A DNA stretch of 64,000 nucleotides from Symbiodinium natans (GCA_905221605.1 CAJNDS010002104.1:266001-330000), one strand, 5' to 3'. Shown: positions 10,801-22,678, counted from the stretch's first letter. A program made the numbers and translations. The notes: generated from the letters alone by a model not told the origin.

Positions 10801-12252
10801 TCATGGTTGCATCTCCGTGAGCAAGCGGACGATCGCTTGGTGGTCTTTCGTTCCTCCCTGCTGTGCCGCACTCAGCGGCGTCTCATCGCGGAGTCCAAAC
10901 CTCTTGGTAACGTCCGCCCTGGCCTCGAGGAGAAGGCGGACAACCCTGAGGTGGCCATTGCGTGCTGCAATGCCAAGGGCTGTGTCACTCTGTGGGCGAA
11001 ATCGAGCATCCTTGTCAGCACGGGCGTCTAAGAGCATTTGCACAATGTCAAGACCGCGGCCCTGGCGACATGCTGCACCGAGCGGTGAGTCGCTGGCGCG
11101 ACCCAGCTGGTGGTTCGGGTTGGCTCTATAATCGAGCAGCAGTCGCACGAGAAATGTGTGACATTTCTCTGATGCTTCTCCCAAAAGCGTGTCACTCATC
11201 TCTGCCCTGGCCTCCAAAAGCAGTTTGGCAACATCGTCGCGGCCTCGAGTGCATGCCAGAGCAAGGGGCCGGCTTTTGGAACGGTTGGATTCGTGGTTTA
11301 TGTCGGCTCCGGCCTCCAGCAACAACCGGACTATTTCATGGTGCCCTTTTCGAGAAGCCAAGCCGAGGGGTGTGTGGCCATGGGATCCAAACTTCTGCTC
11401 CATGTCTGCCCTGGCCTCCAAGAGAAGGGTGGCTATCTTTACGTGGCATATCTGTACGGCGATTCCAAGCGGCGTGTCGCTACGGGGTCCAAATCTCCTG
11501 TTCGCATCTGCGCGAGCCTCCAGCAAGAACCGCACCATGTGCACATGGTCAGAGGCTCCGCGCCTGCCGAACGCTGCAGCAAGAGGCGGGGGAGACAACC
11601 CGCATGCGCCCTCCATGTCGGCACGTGCTTGAAGCAGAAAACGTGCCATCGGGACATGGCCCGCACGAGAAGCTGTTGCCAGAGGCCTTCGGTCATACAT
11701 TCCAGAACTCTTCTCTAATTCGGCCCTGGAATCCAAGAGCAGGCGTGCAACTTCCAGGCAGCCGGCCTCACAGGCCAATCCAAGTGGGGTTGCCCCCAAA
11801 ACACTCGTCTTATCTGGATCAGCGCTTGCTTCCAGCAGCAGCTCGGCAATCTCCACATGACCCGCGCGCGATGCGAGGGCAAGCGGCGTGTGCACCGTAG
11901 TCGCCGTAGGCTGCGCGCGCGGCGTGTGGTCAAGCGCAATCAAATCAGGATCCTGGGGTCTCTGTAGAATCGCCTCGACCTGGGCCAGGTCGCCACAATC
12001 AGCTGCAGCTTTGAGCTCGTCGATTTCCTTTTGTGACACGCTGGAGAAGGGGAGAGCTACATGTTGAAGGTGCATCGGCGAAGGCAAGCTGACGTGGTCA
12101 TCCAAGCAGGTGCCGTCGCAAAGAAGCCTCTGCCTGAATCGTGGCAGTCCACACAGGCTCTGGAGATGTTGCTTCAAGGTCCGCACGTCTGATACATCCT
12201 CAATCGGAACCACTGCCAAGGCTTGCCCGGAGAACTGACAAACATGCAGCAT
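10801..12252 (-). CDS. Ubiquitin-like / ankyrin-repeat protein
   Basis: This is an intact single-exon frame of 483 residues from the ATG at 12252 to a TGA at 10801. The frame stays open 21 codons further upstream, but only to a GTG, and the peptide there does not look like part of the protein. Residues 1 to about 72 (starting MLHVCQFSGQALAVVP, then RTLKQHLQSLCG and RQRLLCDGTCLDD) resemble the ubiquitin-like leader common on dinoflagellate repeat proteins. From about residue 120 there are ten ankyrin repeats and a partial eleventh, of the type TPLGLASRKGHHEIVRLLLE, spaced about 37 residues rather than the usual 33. No catalytic domain, membrane segment or signal peptide is seen. Ankyrin arrays bind proteins; the partner is unknown. 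On the sense strand the ATG follows directly on a pyrimidine-rich tract ending in CAG. The plus-strand frame at 10962-11900 is its antisense shadow. Confidence 0.85.
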   Translation of the reverse strand: MLHVCQFSGQALAVVPIEDVSDVRTLKQHLQSLCGLPRFRQRLLCDGTCLDDHVSLPSPMHLQHVALPFSSVSQKEIDELKAAADCGDLAQVEAILQRPQDPDLIALDHTPRAQPTATTVHTPLALASRAGHVEIAELLLEASADPDKTSVLGATPLGLACEAGCLEVARLLLDSRAELEKSSGMYDRRPLATASRAGHVPMARFLLQARADMEGACGLSPPPLAAAFGRRGASDHVHMVRFLLEARADANRRFGPRSDTPLGIAVQICHVKIATLLLEARADMEQKFGSHGHTPLGLASRKGHHEIVRLLLEAGADINHESNRSKSRPLALACTRGRDDVAKLLLEARAEMSDTLLGEASEKCHTFLVRLLLDYRANPNHQLGRASDSPLGAACRQGRGLDIVQMLLDARADKDARFRPQSDTALGIAARNGHLRVVRLLLEARADVTKRFGLRDETPLSAAQQGGTKDHQAIVRLLTEMQP

Positions 12253-12290
12253 CTGCACGAGAAGCAGAAGCGAACAAGCGACAAACACTT
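12250..12290 (-). promoter_or_regulatory. Candidate splice acceptor at the ankyrin gene start
   Basis: Read on the minus strand, a T/C-rich run is followed by GTGCAG and then immediately by the ATG at 12252. This is what a spliced-leader trans-splice acceptor, or the 3' end of a 5' intron, would look like. Dinoflagellate mRNAs receive a 22-nt spliced leader in trans; that this site is used is inference. Confidence 0.4.
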
Positions 12291-13038
12291 TTTTTTGAAC
12301 CCGAGCGACAAACACTTATAAGACTAATTGAGAACTATTTCTTTCAACCTGCGCAACGGCTAACAAACTTGCATTGTCAACTACACAACTGCACGTGCTA
12401 CTATCAAGTCGCAGCTGTGTCATGGATGGCCAATCACTGCTAGTATCCGGGCAATCTTTTGTGTGCGGCAGCGTTATACCTGACACACCTCCAGAATGCC
12501 ACATCTAAGGGAAAGCGAAACACCGCGAGGCAAATGAAACTATTCCCTCATTCCGCCGACAAGGCACAACTGCGGCATCACTCGGAGCTTCTCCTACATA
12601 AGAGTCTATACAGTCTATAGTCTGTAAAGCTCGGTCTCTGCAGTCCTACAATGTACCTTCTACTTACACCGTCTCTGATGCTTCCGTGTCGCGCCGACTC
12701 TCATGCTTCAGTCCACGCTGTCATTGCCCAATGGGTGAGGCTATGGAGTCCGGGGCCCCCAGTGTCAAGTTGTAACATGCATTGATTCATTAAGATAGCG
12801 ATCCTCAAGTCCATGAAAGCCTTTGCCCATTGGCCCATGGAACTTCGGAGTGCCAGGCCGTAATGAACACAGCCCTCACATCCTGCTTGCCCTCTTACCA
12901 GCAGTTGCTTTGACTCTCGCGACTCGGACCAGGCTGCGGGTGTGTACAAATCTACGAATATTTGATGATTTCAGGTCTCATCCCAGCGCTTCAGGCAGCC
13001 GGTGAGTCCACAGCATTCAACAGCTACATCACCTGAAG

Positions 13039-13114
13039 GCTCTAATGTAGTTCCTTTTGGGTTCGTTATAGGGGATTGTAGTATACTACCCCCAAAAAGG
13101 TACTACATAGGAGC
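13039..13114. mobile_element. Foldback element, family B, copy 2 (opposite orientation)
   Basis: This 76-bp stretch is the reverse complement of the copy at 4653 with only about six differences, including the core GTAGTATACTACCCCC. Two near-identical copies 8 kb apart in opposite orientation indicate a recently active dispersed element. Confidence 0.65.
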
Positions 13115-13337
13115 CTCTAGGTCGCTACATGCTCCAGCGCGTTGGACCACCTGTCCATGATCGGAGGCTGGCACCCGGAGCGTCACGGCTTCTCAGACAT
13201 GTCGCCTGCTCATGTGAGATGTTCACTCTGGCACCTTCGTCTGGATGGACACTGCGTGCCATTGAGCGATCTCCTCCCGGATCACCTCCTGAACCTTCGA
13301 AGCAACAGGCCCAACTCAAACGGAACAAGGATAAGAT

Positions 13338-13407
13338 TTGGGATGTTCCCCCTTACTCTAACAGTCCTTCATAGGGATTATAGTGCCCGCGATGGGGAAC
13401 ATTCTAA
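13338..13407. mobile_element. Foldback element, family A, copy 3
   Basis: The left end TTGGGATGTTCCCCC is intact; the right end GGGGAACATTCTAA has decayed. Flanks GATAAGAT (13330-13337) and GATAAGAT (13408-13415) are identical, a perfect 8-bp duplication. 70 bp, with part of the right arm lost. Confidence 0.75.
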
Positions 13408-14928
13408 GATAAGATCTACATGACATGCCTCCTGGGGGAAGCCCTTTGAAGCCCTGAGGGCCGCACCATTCGCTGACATTTCAGCCTCGTTTGGCCCCGG
13501 AACTTCTCGGACTCAATCAGGATGCTAAAGCTCCTCGAAAACAGCAGGACGCCCAAGATTTCCCAACTATCGTTATAACTGCTGGCACCATTGACACACA
13601 CACACACAAACACAAACAAACAGACAAACAAACAGACAGACTGCAGGCGGGCTTGCTTAAACTTAAGGCCCACGAGGCCTTGCCCATGCCAGGGCCAGCG
13701 ACTTTACATGTGGTCCAGTTCAAGGCCAAGAGACTGGCCACAGCCTCCGGACTTGTCCTCCACGACGCAATTGGAGGCGCTCAAAGCTTCCGTCAGCTTG
13801 CTGGCCACCTTAAGACATAATGCCGAGTGTCGCTTCATCAATGTTTGGGCGGAATTCCACGCCGTTGGCTAGGGTGCATATAGTTTCCCCTTCCCTCTCG
13901 CTAGAGCGGTGTAATCGCGCAGGAAAAAAAGGCGCAGATTGACAAATTGGCTGGGATTGTCTTGATCTTCCTGTTGTGGACTCTGACATCTGCACATAGC
14001 TTCTGTCCAAGGAGCTGGGAAGCCCAATGCATCGGGAAACCATGAAATGTTCCATACGTCGGGGCACCACTCAAAAGACTGAGACTCAAGACTCCGGATG
14101 AATCAACGAACTGCTGCAGAATTCTACAGCAAGCACAAGCCTACTCTTCCAGCCGTGGAGCAGAGGCTTCATAAGCGCCACCCGCAAATGACCGGCGCGC
14201 CAGCGTGGGCACGGAGCGTAACAGCCCGCGCATCAGCATGGCTTCAGACTTCGATATTCTCGTGGTCCGTCTCCGAGCCTCCCTATACTACACAGAGACA
14301 ACAAGTCGCCTCGAATTTGACATGTGCTCCATAGCAGAGCACTCCACAGCCAAAAAGCAGCGGAAAAGGCAAGCGCAGGCTTCTGACGCTGACGTCTTCC
14401 CGAAAGCTTGCTGGCAAAGACGGCTACGAGCGGCATCCGCCACCCGAGGCACCGGCTGCGAAGCACCTGCACCGCCGCCTCCTCGGCACAAGTGTTGCTG
14501 CTAGGCCCTCAAGGAACTTCCGTTGGTTCAAAGACCACGAGTGCTCAACAATGCCTTCATCAGCGGTGGACTGTAGAGCTCACCGAGCACACCCACGTTT
14601 GCTGCATACTGTCGCGCAAGCCGAGCTCTGGGCTGCTGCGCGGGCCAAGGTCTGGGGAAAGGTAAAAACCTGTCATGGGCCGAACTCGAGGCTCGTCTAG
14701 CAGCTCAAGACCTCACTTCTCCCGGTACCACAAGCACCCTAGGCACATCTTCGTGTAAAGATTTATAAGAGTACTCAGATGAAGACGGAGATGTTCGTAT
14801 GAAGATGAGTAAGAGTACTCAGATGAATAGGGATATGAATCATCGAAAGGAGTCAAACCCTTGGGCCTTGCACATGAAATGCCCGGCATCGAAGCCCTCG
14901 AACATGCTCAGCTCGATCTGGCGCAGCA

Positions 14929-14983
14929 TAGGGTTTAGGGTTTAGGGTTGAGGGTTTAGGGTTTAGGGTTTAGGGTTTAGGGT
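14929..14983. repeat. TTTAGGG island
   Basis: About seven units, one TTGAGGG variant, non-coding surroundings. Confidence 0.9.
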
Positions 14984-15050
14984 ATGGTACTGCACTGCGG
15001 CTGAAGGCAGCCGATCTGCTGTCCCCAACGCACATCAACTCATCTGGGGA

Positions 15051-15143
15051 TTCTCTGAGCTAGGGTCCTAGTCGGGGTTGCTATTATAAGGCGACCCTCT
15101 AATAGGGTACCCAAAAGGGGATCGGATTTTAGAGAACTGACCC
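15051..15143. mobile_element. Foldback element, family D, copy 2
   Basis: Arms ATTCTCTGAGCTAGGGTCC and GGATCGGATTTTAGAGAACTGACCC pair imperfectly. The core GGGGTTGCTATTATAAGGCG is shared with copies 3 and 4. Confidence 0.5.
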
Positions 15144-15466
15144 ATATAAGAGATCTCGAACTTCTCTGAATGCGCTGTGCCTCGCAGTTGTACGTCAGGC
15201 TCAACTGGTCTCTGACCTTGCAGTCATGTGCTCAGGCCCACGCTCTGTGTTGCGCGTGTCCGACTTGCATGCAGGGCCACATCTTACTAGACTTGTAATA
15301 CTTGTGGGTCAGCAGTACTTCCATCCGCCGAACTCTTGCAAGCAAAAGGTGACACTTAGACTTCGCTCCTGTCAAAAACACCGAAACTTCGGCTTCCCGC
15401 TCCAACCCACTGAGCTGCCGACCCGCCCAAGCAGTCGAGCATTCAAGCCTCCAGCATGCACCACAT

Positions 15467-15513
15467 GGTTGTTTACGATATTACGGGTACCTTCCCCTAT
15501 TTTCGTAAACCTC
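15467..15513. mobile_element. Foldback element, family C (5-bp TSD), short copy
   Basis: Only 47 bp: GGTTGTTTACGATATTACGG and CCTATTTTCGTAAACCTC. Flanks CACAT and CACAT are identical. The middle is nearly all lost, leaving two arms. Confidence 0.5.
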
Positions 15514-16213
15514 CACATCTCCACGGTGAACATTCCATGTCGGTTCTTGTTCTCGCGGCTACTGACTCGCACCCCACCGTCGATGTCTTTTGGCTGCTGG
15601 GGGCTCGACACTCCATCATGAGCTCGGTAGCCTTCAAGCTCAGCTGCGATTGGCACTGTACCAAGCCAGCAAAAAGACCCAGCATCCAAAAAGCAGAGGG
15701 GGGGGGGAGTGGCATGCAAGGCTTCTCAGCTTTCAGCCTTGATGAGTGTGATTGTGGGTTCTCTGAGTCACCGACACGCGCTGGGTACAGCGGGTCCCTT
15801 GGCAATTCCAACAACTGTGCATGGGACACAACATGCGCGTGATATCTGGCAATACATGCGGCCGAGCAGTTGTTTTTGCCACCCGTCTAGCCATGCTCCA
15901 CGGGGCAACTGTAGAGAGAATGTTTCGCACAGTTCACTTCAGAGCCCAACTTTAGAAAGGCCGAGCAGTTCTTGTTTTTCGGGGTTTCGCACTCGCACAA
16001 GCCTGGCAAGGATTGTGTCGGTTGAGTTCGTGTCGGTGTCACATCAGCTCCATCACTGTAGTCAATCAGCCCAGGACAAGATGCGCTAGAGTGATTTTGG
16101 GGTGTGAGGGCTTGGGGTGGACCCCCATGTCATGCAAGACTGCGAATCGAGGAATTGGCTGCTCTGCTCGCGGTCCCCAAGAAAATCCTTTGTACCTGCC
16201 AGGAACGCAAGCC

Positions 16214-16537
16214 CTACAAAGCAAGATGGGTGTGCGGTCGTTCGTCTCCCCGGCCCTTGAAACCCAAATGCCACATCCCTTGCATCGGATTCAGGCTCAT
16301 TGGGTGCAGAGCGCTACCTGGCCGTCCTTTGCCACGTCGCGTCTCCGCCTTGGTGGAACAGAAGGGCAACTCAGGGCTTTGTGTAGCCTCGGGCTTAGAA
16401 GCTGAATGTTGTTTGCGGAGGCATTTCGGGACAGCAACGAAGGCATCCGTCTGATCCTGGTCGCCACATTCAGGTGCTGGAGGAGGCCTCCAGCCATCAT
16501 CCGGAGCATCTACCGCATGGTCGTCGTCGTTCGCCAC
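16214..16537 (-). CDS. Candidate exon, acidic start
   Basis: The minus strand is open from an AG acceptor-like site near 16540 and reads AVANDDDHAVDAPDDGWR before an AG|GC step that could be a GC donor. Beyond that the frame runs on to 16214. A plus-strand frame (16406-16675) overlaps. Only the first 60 bases look convincing. Confidence 0.18.
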   Translation of the reverse strand: MANDDDHAVDAPDDGWRPPPAPECGDQDQTDAFVAVPKCLRKQHSASKPEATQSPELPFCSTKAETRRGKGRPGSALHPMSLNPMQGMWHLGFKGRGDERPHTHLAL

Positions 16538-18838
16538 GGCCTCCCTCCCTGGTTACTTGGCCTCTGTCAAGCCGTTTGGGCTGTCAGCGCCGCGTTGAGA
16601 GCTGCCGCCCACATGCTTGCAAAGGGCTGTTTCAAACGCCTCTGTGTGTCCTCACCCGCAATGAGGCGAGGATAGCTTCACGAAGCTTTTGTGATGCCAT
16701 GCTTACAAGGCCTGGAACGTGGCATGGCTGTCACAGGATGAGCTGACACGCTTAGGTATGCTGTCCAGATGCAGCGGCCTGGCTGAAGACACTTGAAATA
16801 TACCCATAATACAAACCCTTGGAGGGGATCTGCCGGGAGTTTCCGAGTGAGCTCTCCAATCTGACTCAGATGCTGGCTCAGTCCATGCTTGTGGAAATCT
16901 GAGCACCGTGGGATGACACTTCTTGAACCGTCTTGGTGCAGCGCGCCCCCAATATCCAGGCGCTGTCCCACCTTTGATATGCAGGAAGTCAAAAGGTGTA
17001 GGTTGCCTAGTCAGGGGGAGGGGGCACCATGTAGGCCGCATTTCATCAATCTGGCAAGAACCAGTGCAGCAGAGCTTGATGACCCCCCCCAATCATCCGT
17101 GCTGGTCATTCTGCTAGATGCGGAGAAGCTGAGAGTTCAGCTGACCATCACCATGGCCCTCGCCTCCTTGTCAGGCAAGTGCACCTGAACTGGGTTTTGG
17201 CAGCGCATGGAAGAAGCCAAGCACAAGCACTTGACATGATTGTGATCGAGCGCCCCAACAGGTTCCTATCAAGACTAAAGCCTAAGCCCTAAACCCATCA
17301 TGACCTCATGCGCGCAGTCTGGGTATTGGGCTCGCAGCTCAGTTCCGCGACCTGGGATGACAAGCGATCAAAGATGTCGGGTCCGGATCAAGTAGCCTCT
17401 AGGACTCAAGGCTCAAGGTCTGAAAAATGAAAGCAGCAACAGGATGTCCGAGTTGCTGCTGGCCGAAGGAGTTGGGGCTTGGAAGGCCTGCCACTTGCAC
17501 CAAACTCGGGTAGTTCATGCCGGTAGCGGGCATGTTCTGCCGTGCAACTTCAGCCTGGACTGTGACTTTCAGGTCTACTTACAGCAGCAAAATTGTGTGG
17601 ATACGTATGCCGTATGCATGCACTATACAGTCACTGGGCCATTCGGCAGCCAACTGCACAAACCCCCGCGTCCCCAGCGCCCTCCCAAGCCCAGCACAAA
17701 GGGGGGTGGTCCTGCTCGCCGCTGCCACTGCCGGGAAGTGAGCCTAAACATCGGCAGACCTGATCAGGCAGAAGCTCTGACAGTTCCACTTGGCGGCCGA
17801 TCTCTGCCAGAGTATTCTCAGAAACTCATGAAATCGTTGCTATAGGACCATCTGCCACGATCTGTGTGGCCTGTGCTCTCTTATGCCAGTTCGGCTGTCT
17901 GTCTGACCCGCAATGCCCAATAACGAAAGCAGCACTCAAGCAGCACTCCCATGATGACTCACAGAGATGCTCAGCGCAGCCTCCCGCTCCAAAGTCTTCC
18001 GCATCTCAACAATAGCCTTCGGAACTGATTCCGGGGAAAGTTTGTGCTGGATGGATAGCAGCTGCCACGCTCTTTCAGCAAAATGGGCAGGGGTGCTTCG
18101 CAGTCCGATACCATGATGGCATGTGAGTTCGGCAAGGGCATGCCCATGCCTCCTCTTCCTCCACAGGCGCGTCAGCTGATGCATCTTCGAAAGCTTCCTC
18201 ATGCATGAGGCCACTGGCTGCGCCTGAAGCAGTGCAGTGCACATCAGCCACGGGGCTGGCTGAAACAATCCTGCTCTACCTCGTGTGACGCTCGACACCC
18301 AGCAAGCCTTCCAGACAACAACGCAGCCTTCGGCACTCTCAAACCCTCTTCCTGTGTGGATTTCCGCAGCTGCAGGCCCAAACTGCCCAAGTCCGCTTTA
18401 GACGGAAAGCGTCACTCCCTCGGGCTGCCCCGCTTGCATGGGAAGGGATGCAGACGACCAGGTCTACCTCCAAGCCTGTCGCCTGGAGAACATCAGGAGG
18501 ACTGCATGAGAGCCATGGGTCCGGGGTGGTACGAGTTGGACATCCTCTGGTTGGGGTGTGAGGAGCTTCCGATGGCTCTTGAATACTCGGCTACATAGCG
18601 CCCACCTTCCGGAATACCCCCAGTGCCGGGTCTGGTATAGTAATTCAATAATCATAATAATACGAATAACAATAATAATCATAATCATAATAATCATACT
18701 AATAATAATAATAGTAATTGAATAATAGAATAGTAATAGGAAAAAGGTTCTGAGAATATGCAGCTGAGCTCTTCACCGAGCCAAGCTGCTCCTGCGCGGC
18801 CTTCTTCATGAGTCCCAGAGTCAGCCTCCAGCTAGCAT

Positions 18839-18919
18839 GGGTTTAGGGTTTAGGGTTTAGGGTTTAGGGTTTAGGGTTTAGGGTTTAAGGTTTAGGGTTT
18901 AGGGTTTAGGGTTTAGGGG
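18839..18919. repeat. TTTAGGG island, about 11 units
   Basis: Nearly perfect heptamers with a single TTTAAGG variant at about 18890; one of the longest pure arrays in the window. Confidence 0.95.
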
Positions 18920-19595
18920 TAGCATTGCACAGCACATGTTGCCAAACATGACTTTGATTGAGCCCCTCCAATGGTTGCAACATTTTACAAGTGTTCGCGA
19001 CTGTTGAACAGTCGATTTGCCCCCTCGCTTTGACGTCACCCTTCAAGATCGCTCTGGCTGGGGCTGTGTACCTATCTGTGCAGGCTCGCTTTGTGCAAGA
19101 CGACTGGTCTGGTGCAAGCGCTGAGGTCGCAGGCTGGTTCACCTGTTGCATCGAAGCCTCGTCCAGCCTGAAGATATGATAAGACTGGAGAGGGAATTCT
19201 TTCATTAGGTGCAGCTACCGAGCACCTTCAACCCAAGCGCTGAGACTATGACATAGCGTGATCTACAGGCCCGCATACTTTTTGAGCTACTCAAACTCCA
19301 TTACGCTAGCAAGTTGGAGATCTTGAGCGATGAAGGTCTGTGCTGTGCGACGTGAGGCGCTCAGGGACCACTTTAGGAAGCCAGTCGTAGATGCTTGACT
19401 TGCAGCGAAAAAGACGCCTAGACCCCACCCCTCAAGTGAACGAACTCTACAAGAAGATTAGTATATACACGTCTACCATATCCAAATAACCCCTATCCTG
19501 TAGACTACATGCTGCAACTCTGTATGCTACATACTCTACTGCACAGTACATTCCTACATACTACTATATGCATGTCCTCTAGGCACCCTAGGTTA

Positions 19596-19643
19596 ACCCT
19601 AAACCCTAAACCCAAAACCCAAAACCCAAAACCCTAAACCCTA
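19596..19643. repeat. CCCTAAA island
   Basis: Units include three CCCAAAA variants in a row. Another small island (TTTAGGG) is at 20364-20389, and a CCCTAAA one at 23344-23385. Confidence 0.85.
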
Positions 19644-19737
19644 CAGGTGTCAAAGTCCAGAACCATCGGTGCGATGGGTACATGCGCTCGAGGAGTGCCT
19701 GCGAACCGGGAGAGTTTTCCTCCAACTTTCCATATGT

Positions 19738-19842
19738 GGGGATTCTCGAAATTCGGGTCCCCTTTTGGGGCTACTATTCTAAAAGGCGGCCCCTAAGATT
19801 TAGGGTGCCCAAAAAGGGAATGGTAGTCTTGAGAAAAGACCA
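19738..19842. mobile_element. Foldback element, family D, copy 3
   Basis: Arms GATTCTCGAAATTCGGGTCCC and GGGAATGGTAGTCTTGAGAA pair imperfectly around the core GGCTACTATTCTAAAAGGCG. Confidence 0.5.
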
Positions 19843-20679
19843 TGTAACTGTGAGGGGTGGAGGATCTCCAAGACGTCAGTAAGGTCAGGGTTGTGCAGAA
19901 GACCAAGGACGCAGATGCGATGTGGCTTCGGTCTACGGCTGCAGGCTTATCTTGAAGTGCTTGCGTGGGCCTGAAGTGGCCTTATATGGTTACAAGTGCA
20001 GTTACAAGTACAGGTAAACTTGGTTAATGATAAGTACCATGAATCTCCAAGTTACAAGTACAGTTATCATTGGTTAAGAAGTACCATGAATCTATGAATC
20101 TCCAAGTGTTCTACACTGTTCTACATCTGAAGGGTCTGAGCAGTGCCTGGCGTGAAGCGCCCTCCAGCGACTTCTCGCGGAAGGTGGTGTCGCCTGTCGC
20201 TGGAAGCTCAGGTCCCCCTATGGGTATTGCAAGGCTTCTGCCTTTGCTGCAGGATGCAGCGGTCCATGCTACAGACTGCAGCCAGGTGGAGCCAGCAACT
20301 GTTGCCGGAGCTCCAAGAAGATGCACACAGCTCGAGGCCAGGGGCTGATGGCTCAAGAAGCGGGGTTTAGGGTTTAGGGTTTAGGGATGCTACAGGCTTC
20401 TATGTGCGGAGACTCGTGCGGGAAGGCTTCAGTGCAGACTTTCTGATGCAGAAGTGTGGGCATGTGGAAGCTGACATTCGACCCCAGCCTTTCATCCGCA
20501 ACTGTGAGTCTGCAAAGCCTTGTAGATCGAACCTGTCATGTAGCACATCTGCACAGACACTCTGAAGTCTTTCAACCCAGGTTGCCGGCTGAATGTAGCT
20601 AAGAAGACGAGAGGTTACCATTTAAACAATACAGTCGCTGAAGGCCACCCGATATATTCTCACTTGCTAGTAATGAGCA

Positions 20680-20808
20680 TCAGCGATGTATCGGAGTTCT
20701 TGTACAATTATCATCAACATCCGGCCTTGGCTCCTTCAGTACCCAGTGCAACCACTCCAGCCTTAGTCGACGGTCGGACGTGACAGGATTCACTACATGG
20801 CCCTGAAA

Positions 20809-20857
<49 letters not shown>

Positions 20858-20970
20858 AAAGGCAGGGAGGCTTCATGTGCAAAGTAAGGAGTGAACTGCA
20901 GGTGCAACATCATGCAACATCTCACAGGCGAAACGAGGGCATCTTGTCTTGAGGCCTTTGCCAGTCGCAT
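20680..20970 (-). CDS. Hypothetical ORF with 16-residue poly-Gln run
   Basis: ATG at 20970 opens a 96-codon minus-strand frame ending in TGA at 20680. It contains LHLQFTPYFAHEASLPL, sixteen Gln, FQGHVVNPVTSDRRLRLEW, and an acidic/basic tail. The Gln run is an uninterrupted CAG repeat (CTG at 20812-20856 on the plus strand), so it may be a microsatellite inside an accidental frame. No domain is recognised. Confidence 0.25.
20812..20856. repeat. CTG trinucleotide repeat, 15 units
   Basis: Uninterrupted CTG on the plus strand; encodes the poly-Gln run of the minus-strand ORF 20680-20970. Confidence 0.95.
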
Positions 20971-22342
20971 ATCTGGCTACATTGGCTTGGGGCTTTTATT
21001 TCCACGGCTTTCAAGCGTTGGAGTTGGACGTTGCAAAAGGTGCTGTCGGAGTTTTTCGGGGCCTCTCTACTGCTTTCCAATGCTTCCGCACGCTTCCCCA
21101 ATCTCAGGACCTCTCGCCGCCCGGCATGACGCGGCTGTAGGGGAGAAGAAGACGTCCAGCTGCACGGAACATGCTGCTGCTCGGGCATGAGAAGACAGCA
21201 AACACTCTCAAGAAGCTGCAAGTTGAGCACGTGCACGTAATATACTTCATGCACGGTCGCGCTGCCCCCAAGGGTTCCTCCAAGGCATCTGTGCCAGCTT
21301 TGAGGTCTGTCTGCACGGAGTTCAGGGCACGAAACAGCTGAACCTGATGGGGCGGGTGGGCCACTTGCATCACCAGAACATCACTTGCATCACCTGAACA
21401 TGTTCGTTTTCTGCAGACAATGGAGCTTCACTTCTCATTCGTGAGTTCAGGATAGTTGCAAGCACTGAGTGACGTGACTGTGGTCATGATGGACGCTGAA
21501 TCTTGAACACGCACTCGACTCATTGGACACGGCAGGTAGCCTCTTCTTGGCTCCAATCGCCAACGGCACAATCTGCAAGGCACAGGAGATTGCAGAGGCA
21601 AGGTGAGGATGACAGCTGATGGCCGTCCAATCTGAGCATCGCCTCAGCATCCGCCGACTGCCAAGGCCCGGGCTATCTAAAGCATGAAGCATGGCGCTGG
21701 AAGCTCCCATCCCTCAGAGGCAGGAGATGAGTGCACTCTGCACGTCGCCCGTCTGCCCGGTACCACACAAATGGCACGCGACTTGGGCCCCCAACGGCCC
21801 GCAATCTCGTCCGAGGCCCGGCCGCCCGGCGCGGTCAGGCGCAGACTGGGACGCTGGGCTGGGGCTACTTGTGGCCAGGAAACTCAAACAACAAACAACG
21901 AGGAGGGGGGCAACAACTGCAGACATGGTTTTGGCGACCAAAGTGGGCATCGACACAGCTGGGCAATCGAAAATCCCCACATGGTAGCATCACGTCGATC
22001 CTGGAAACAAACAGGAGTTTTTTAGAGCTTTCCACAGCAGGGCAGAACATATACATGTCTTGATGCCTATAGGTCCTGGGCGGGGGCCTGTGTATGAATC
22101 TGGGAGCAGCAATGCTGCCCCTGCCATGTTGTGCACGCAGCCCGGCTGACAATGTATAGACATCAAACTATCCCACGCTTATTCGAAAACCCTCAAAACT
22201 ATACATACATATATACACATATATGACTATATGTTTTGTTTTTGCATCCGAATTTCAGCCTAAACAGCCGTCCGGGCTTCGCTCCCACCGCGAGCTGGGC
22301 CAGAGCTCGGGCTGGCGGCCATCACCAGCAGCCGGACCTCTG

Positions 22343-22678
22343 TTACGACGACTCTGATGCTGACTTACAAAGCATGTACGATGAAACCTGCATAACTTTT
22401 GGCCCGAGGGCTGACTTTCGTTCACTGCCCTTTTTCAGCCTGAGAATTTTGAACCGACTCTTTGTTGCCAGTAGCTTCTTGGAGACGCCTGTTTGCACGC
22501 AGGGAGGATTCGATGCATGTAGGAATGTACGGGCTTGTCCAGTCCTCAATGTTACGGAAGTGAGAGCAAGCGAGGCGTTTATTTGCGCTGTCTGAAGCTT
22601 GTCCATTTCGAGTTCAAGTTCTTCTCTATTTGCTACCACAACGTCGTTTGGGAAAGCTTCTTCCCAGCTCGGTCTCAA
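22343..22678 (-). CDS. Hypothetical ORF
   Basis: A minus-strand frame of about 111 codons reads WEEAFPNDVVVANREELELE, then MDKLQTAQINASLALTS, and ends SSYMLCKSASESS. The acidic helical start and the polar composition look coding, but the 5' end is not an ATG and a plus-strand frame (22236-22595) overlaps. It could be an internal or terminal exon. Confidence 0.2.
   Translation of the reverse strand: MRPSWEEAFPNDVVVANREELELEMDKLQTAQINASLALTSVTLRTGQARTFLHASNPPCVQTGVSKKLLATKSRFKILRLKKGSERKSALGPKVMQVSSYMLCKSASESS

Larger units (their letters stand above)
12316..20660. other. No supported gene
   Basis: Holds foldback elements (13039, 13338, 15051, 15467, 19738) and telomere-like islands. The frames at 17444-17845 (plus) and 17936-18298 (minus) are open and look partly protein-like, but show no domain. 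Confidence 0.5.

Noticed and set aside
10962..11900. 312-codon plus-strand ORF
   Set aside because: Antisense shadow of the ankyrin gene, with no domain of its own.
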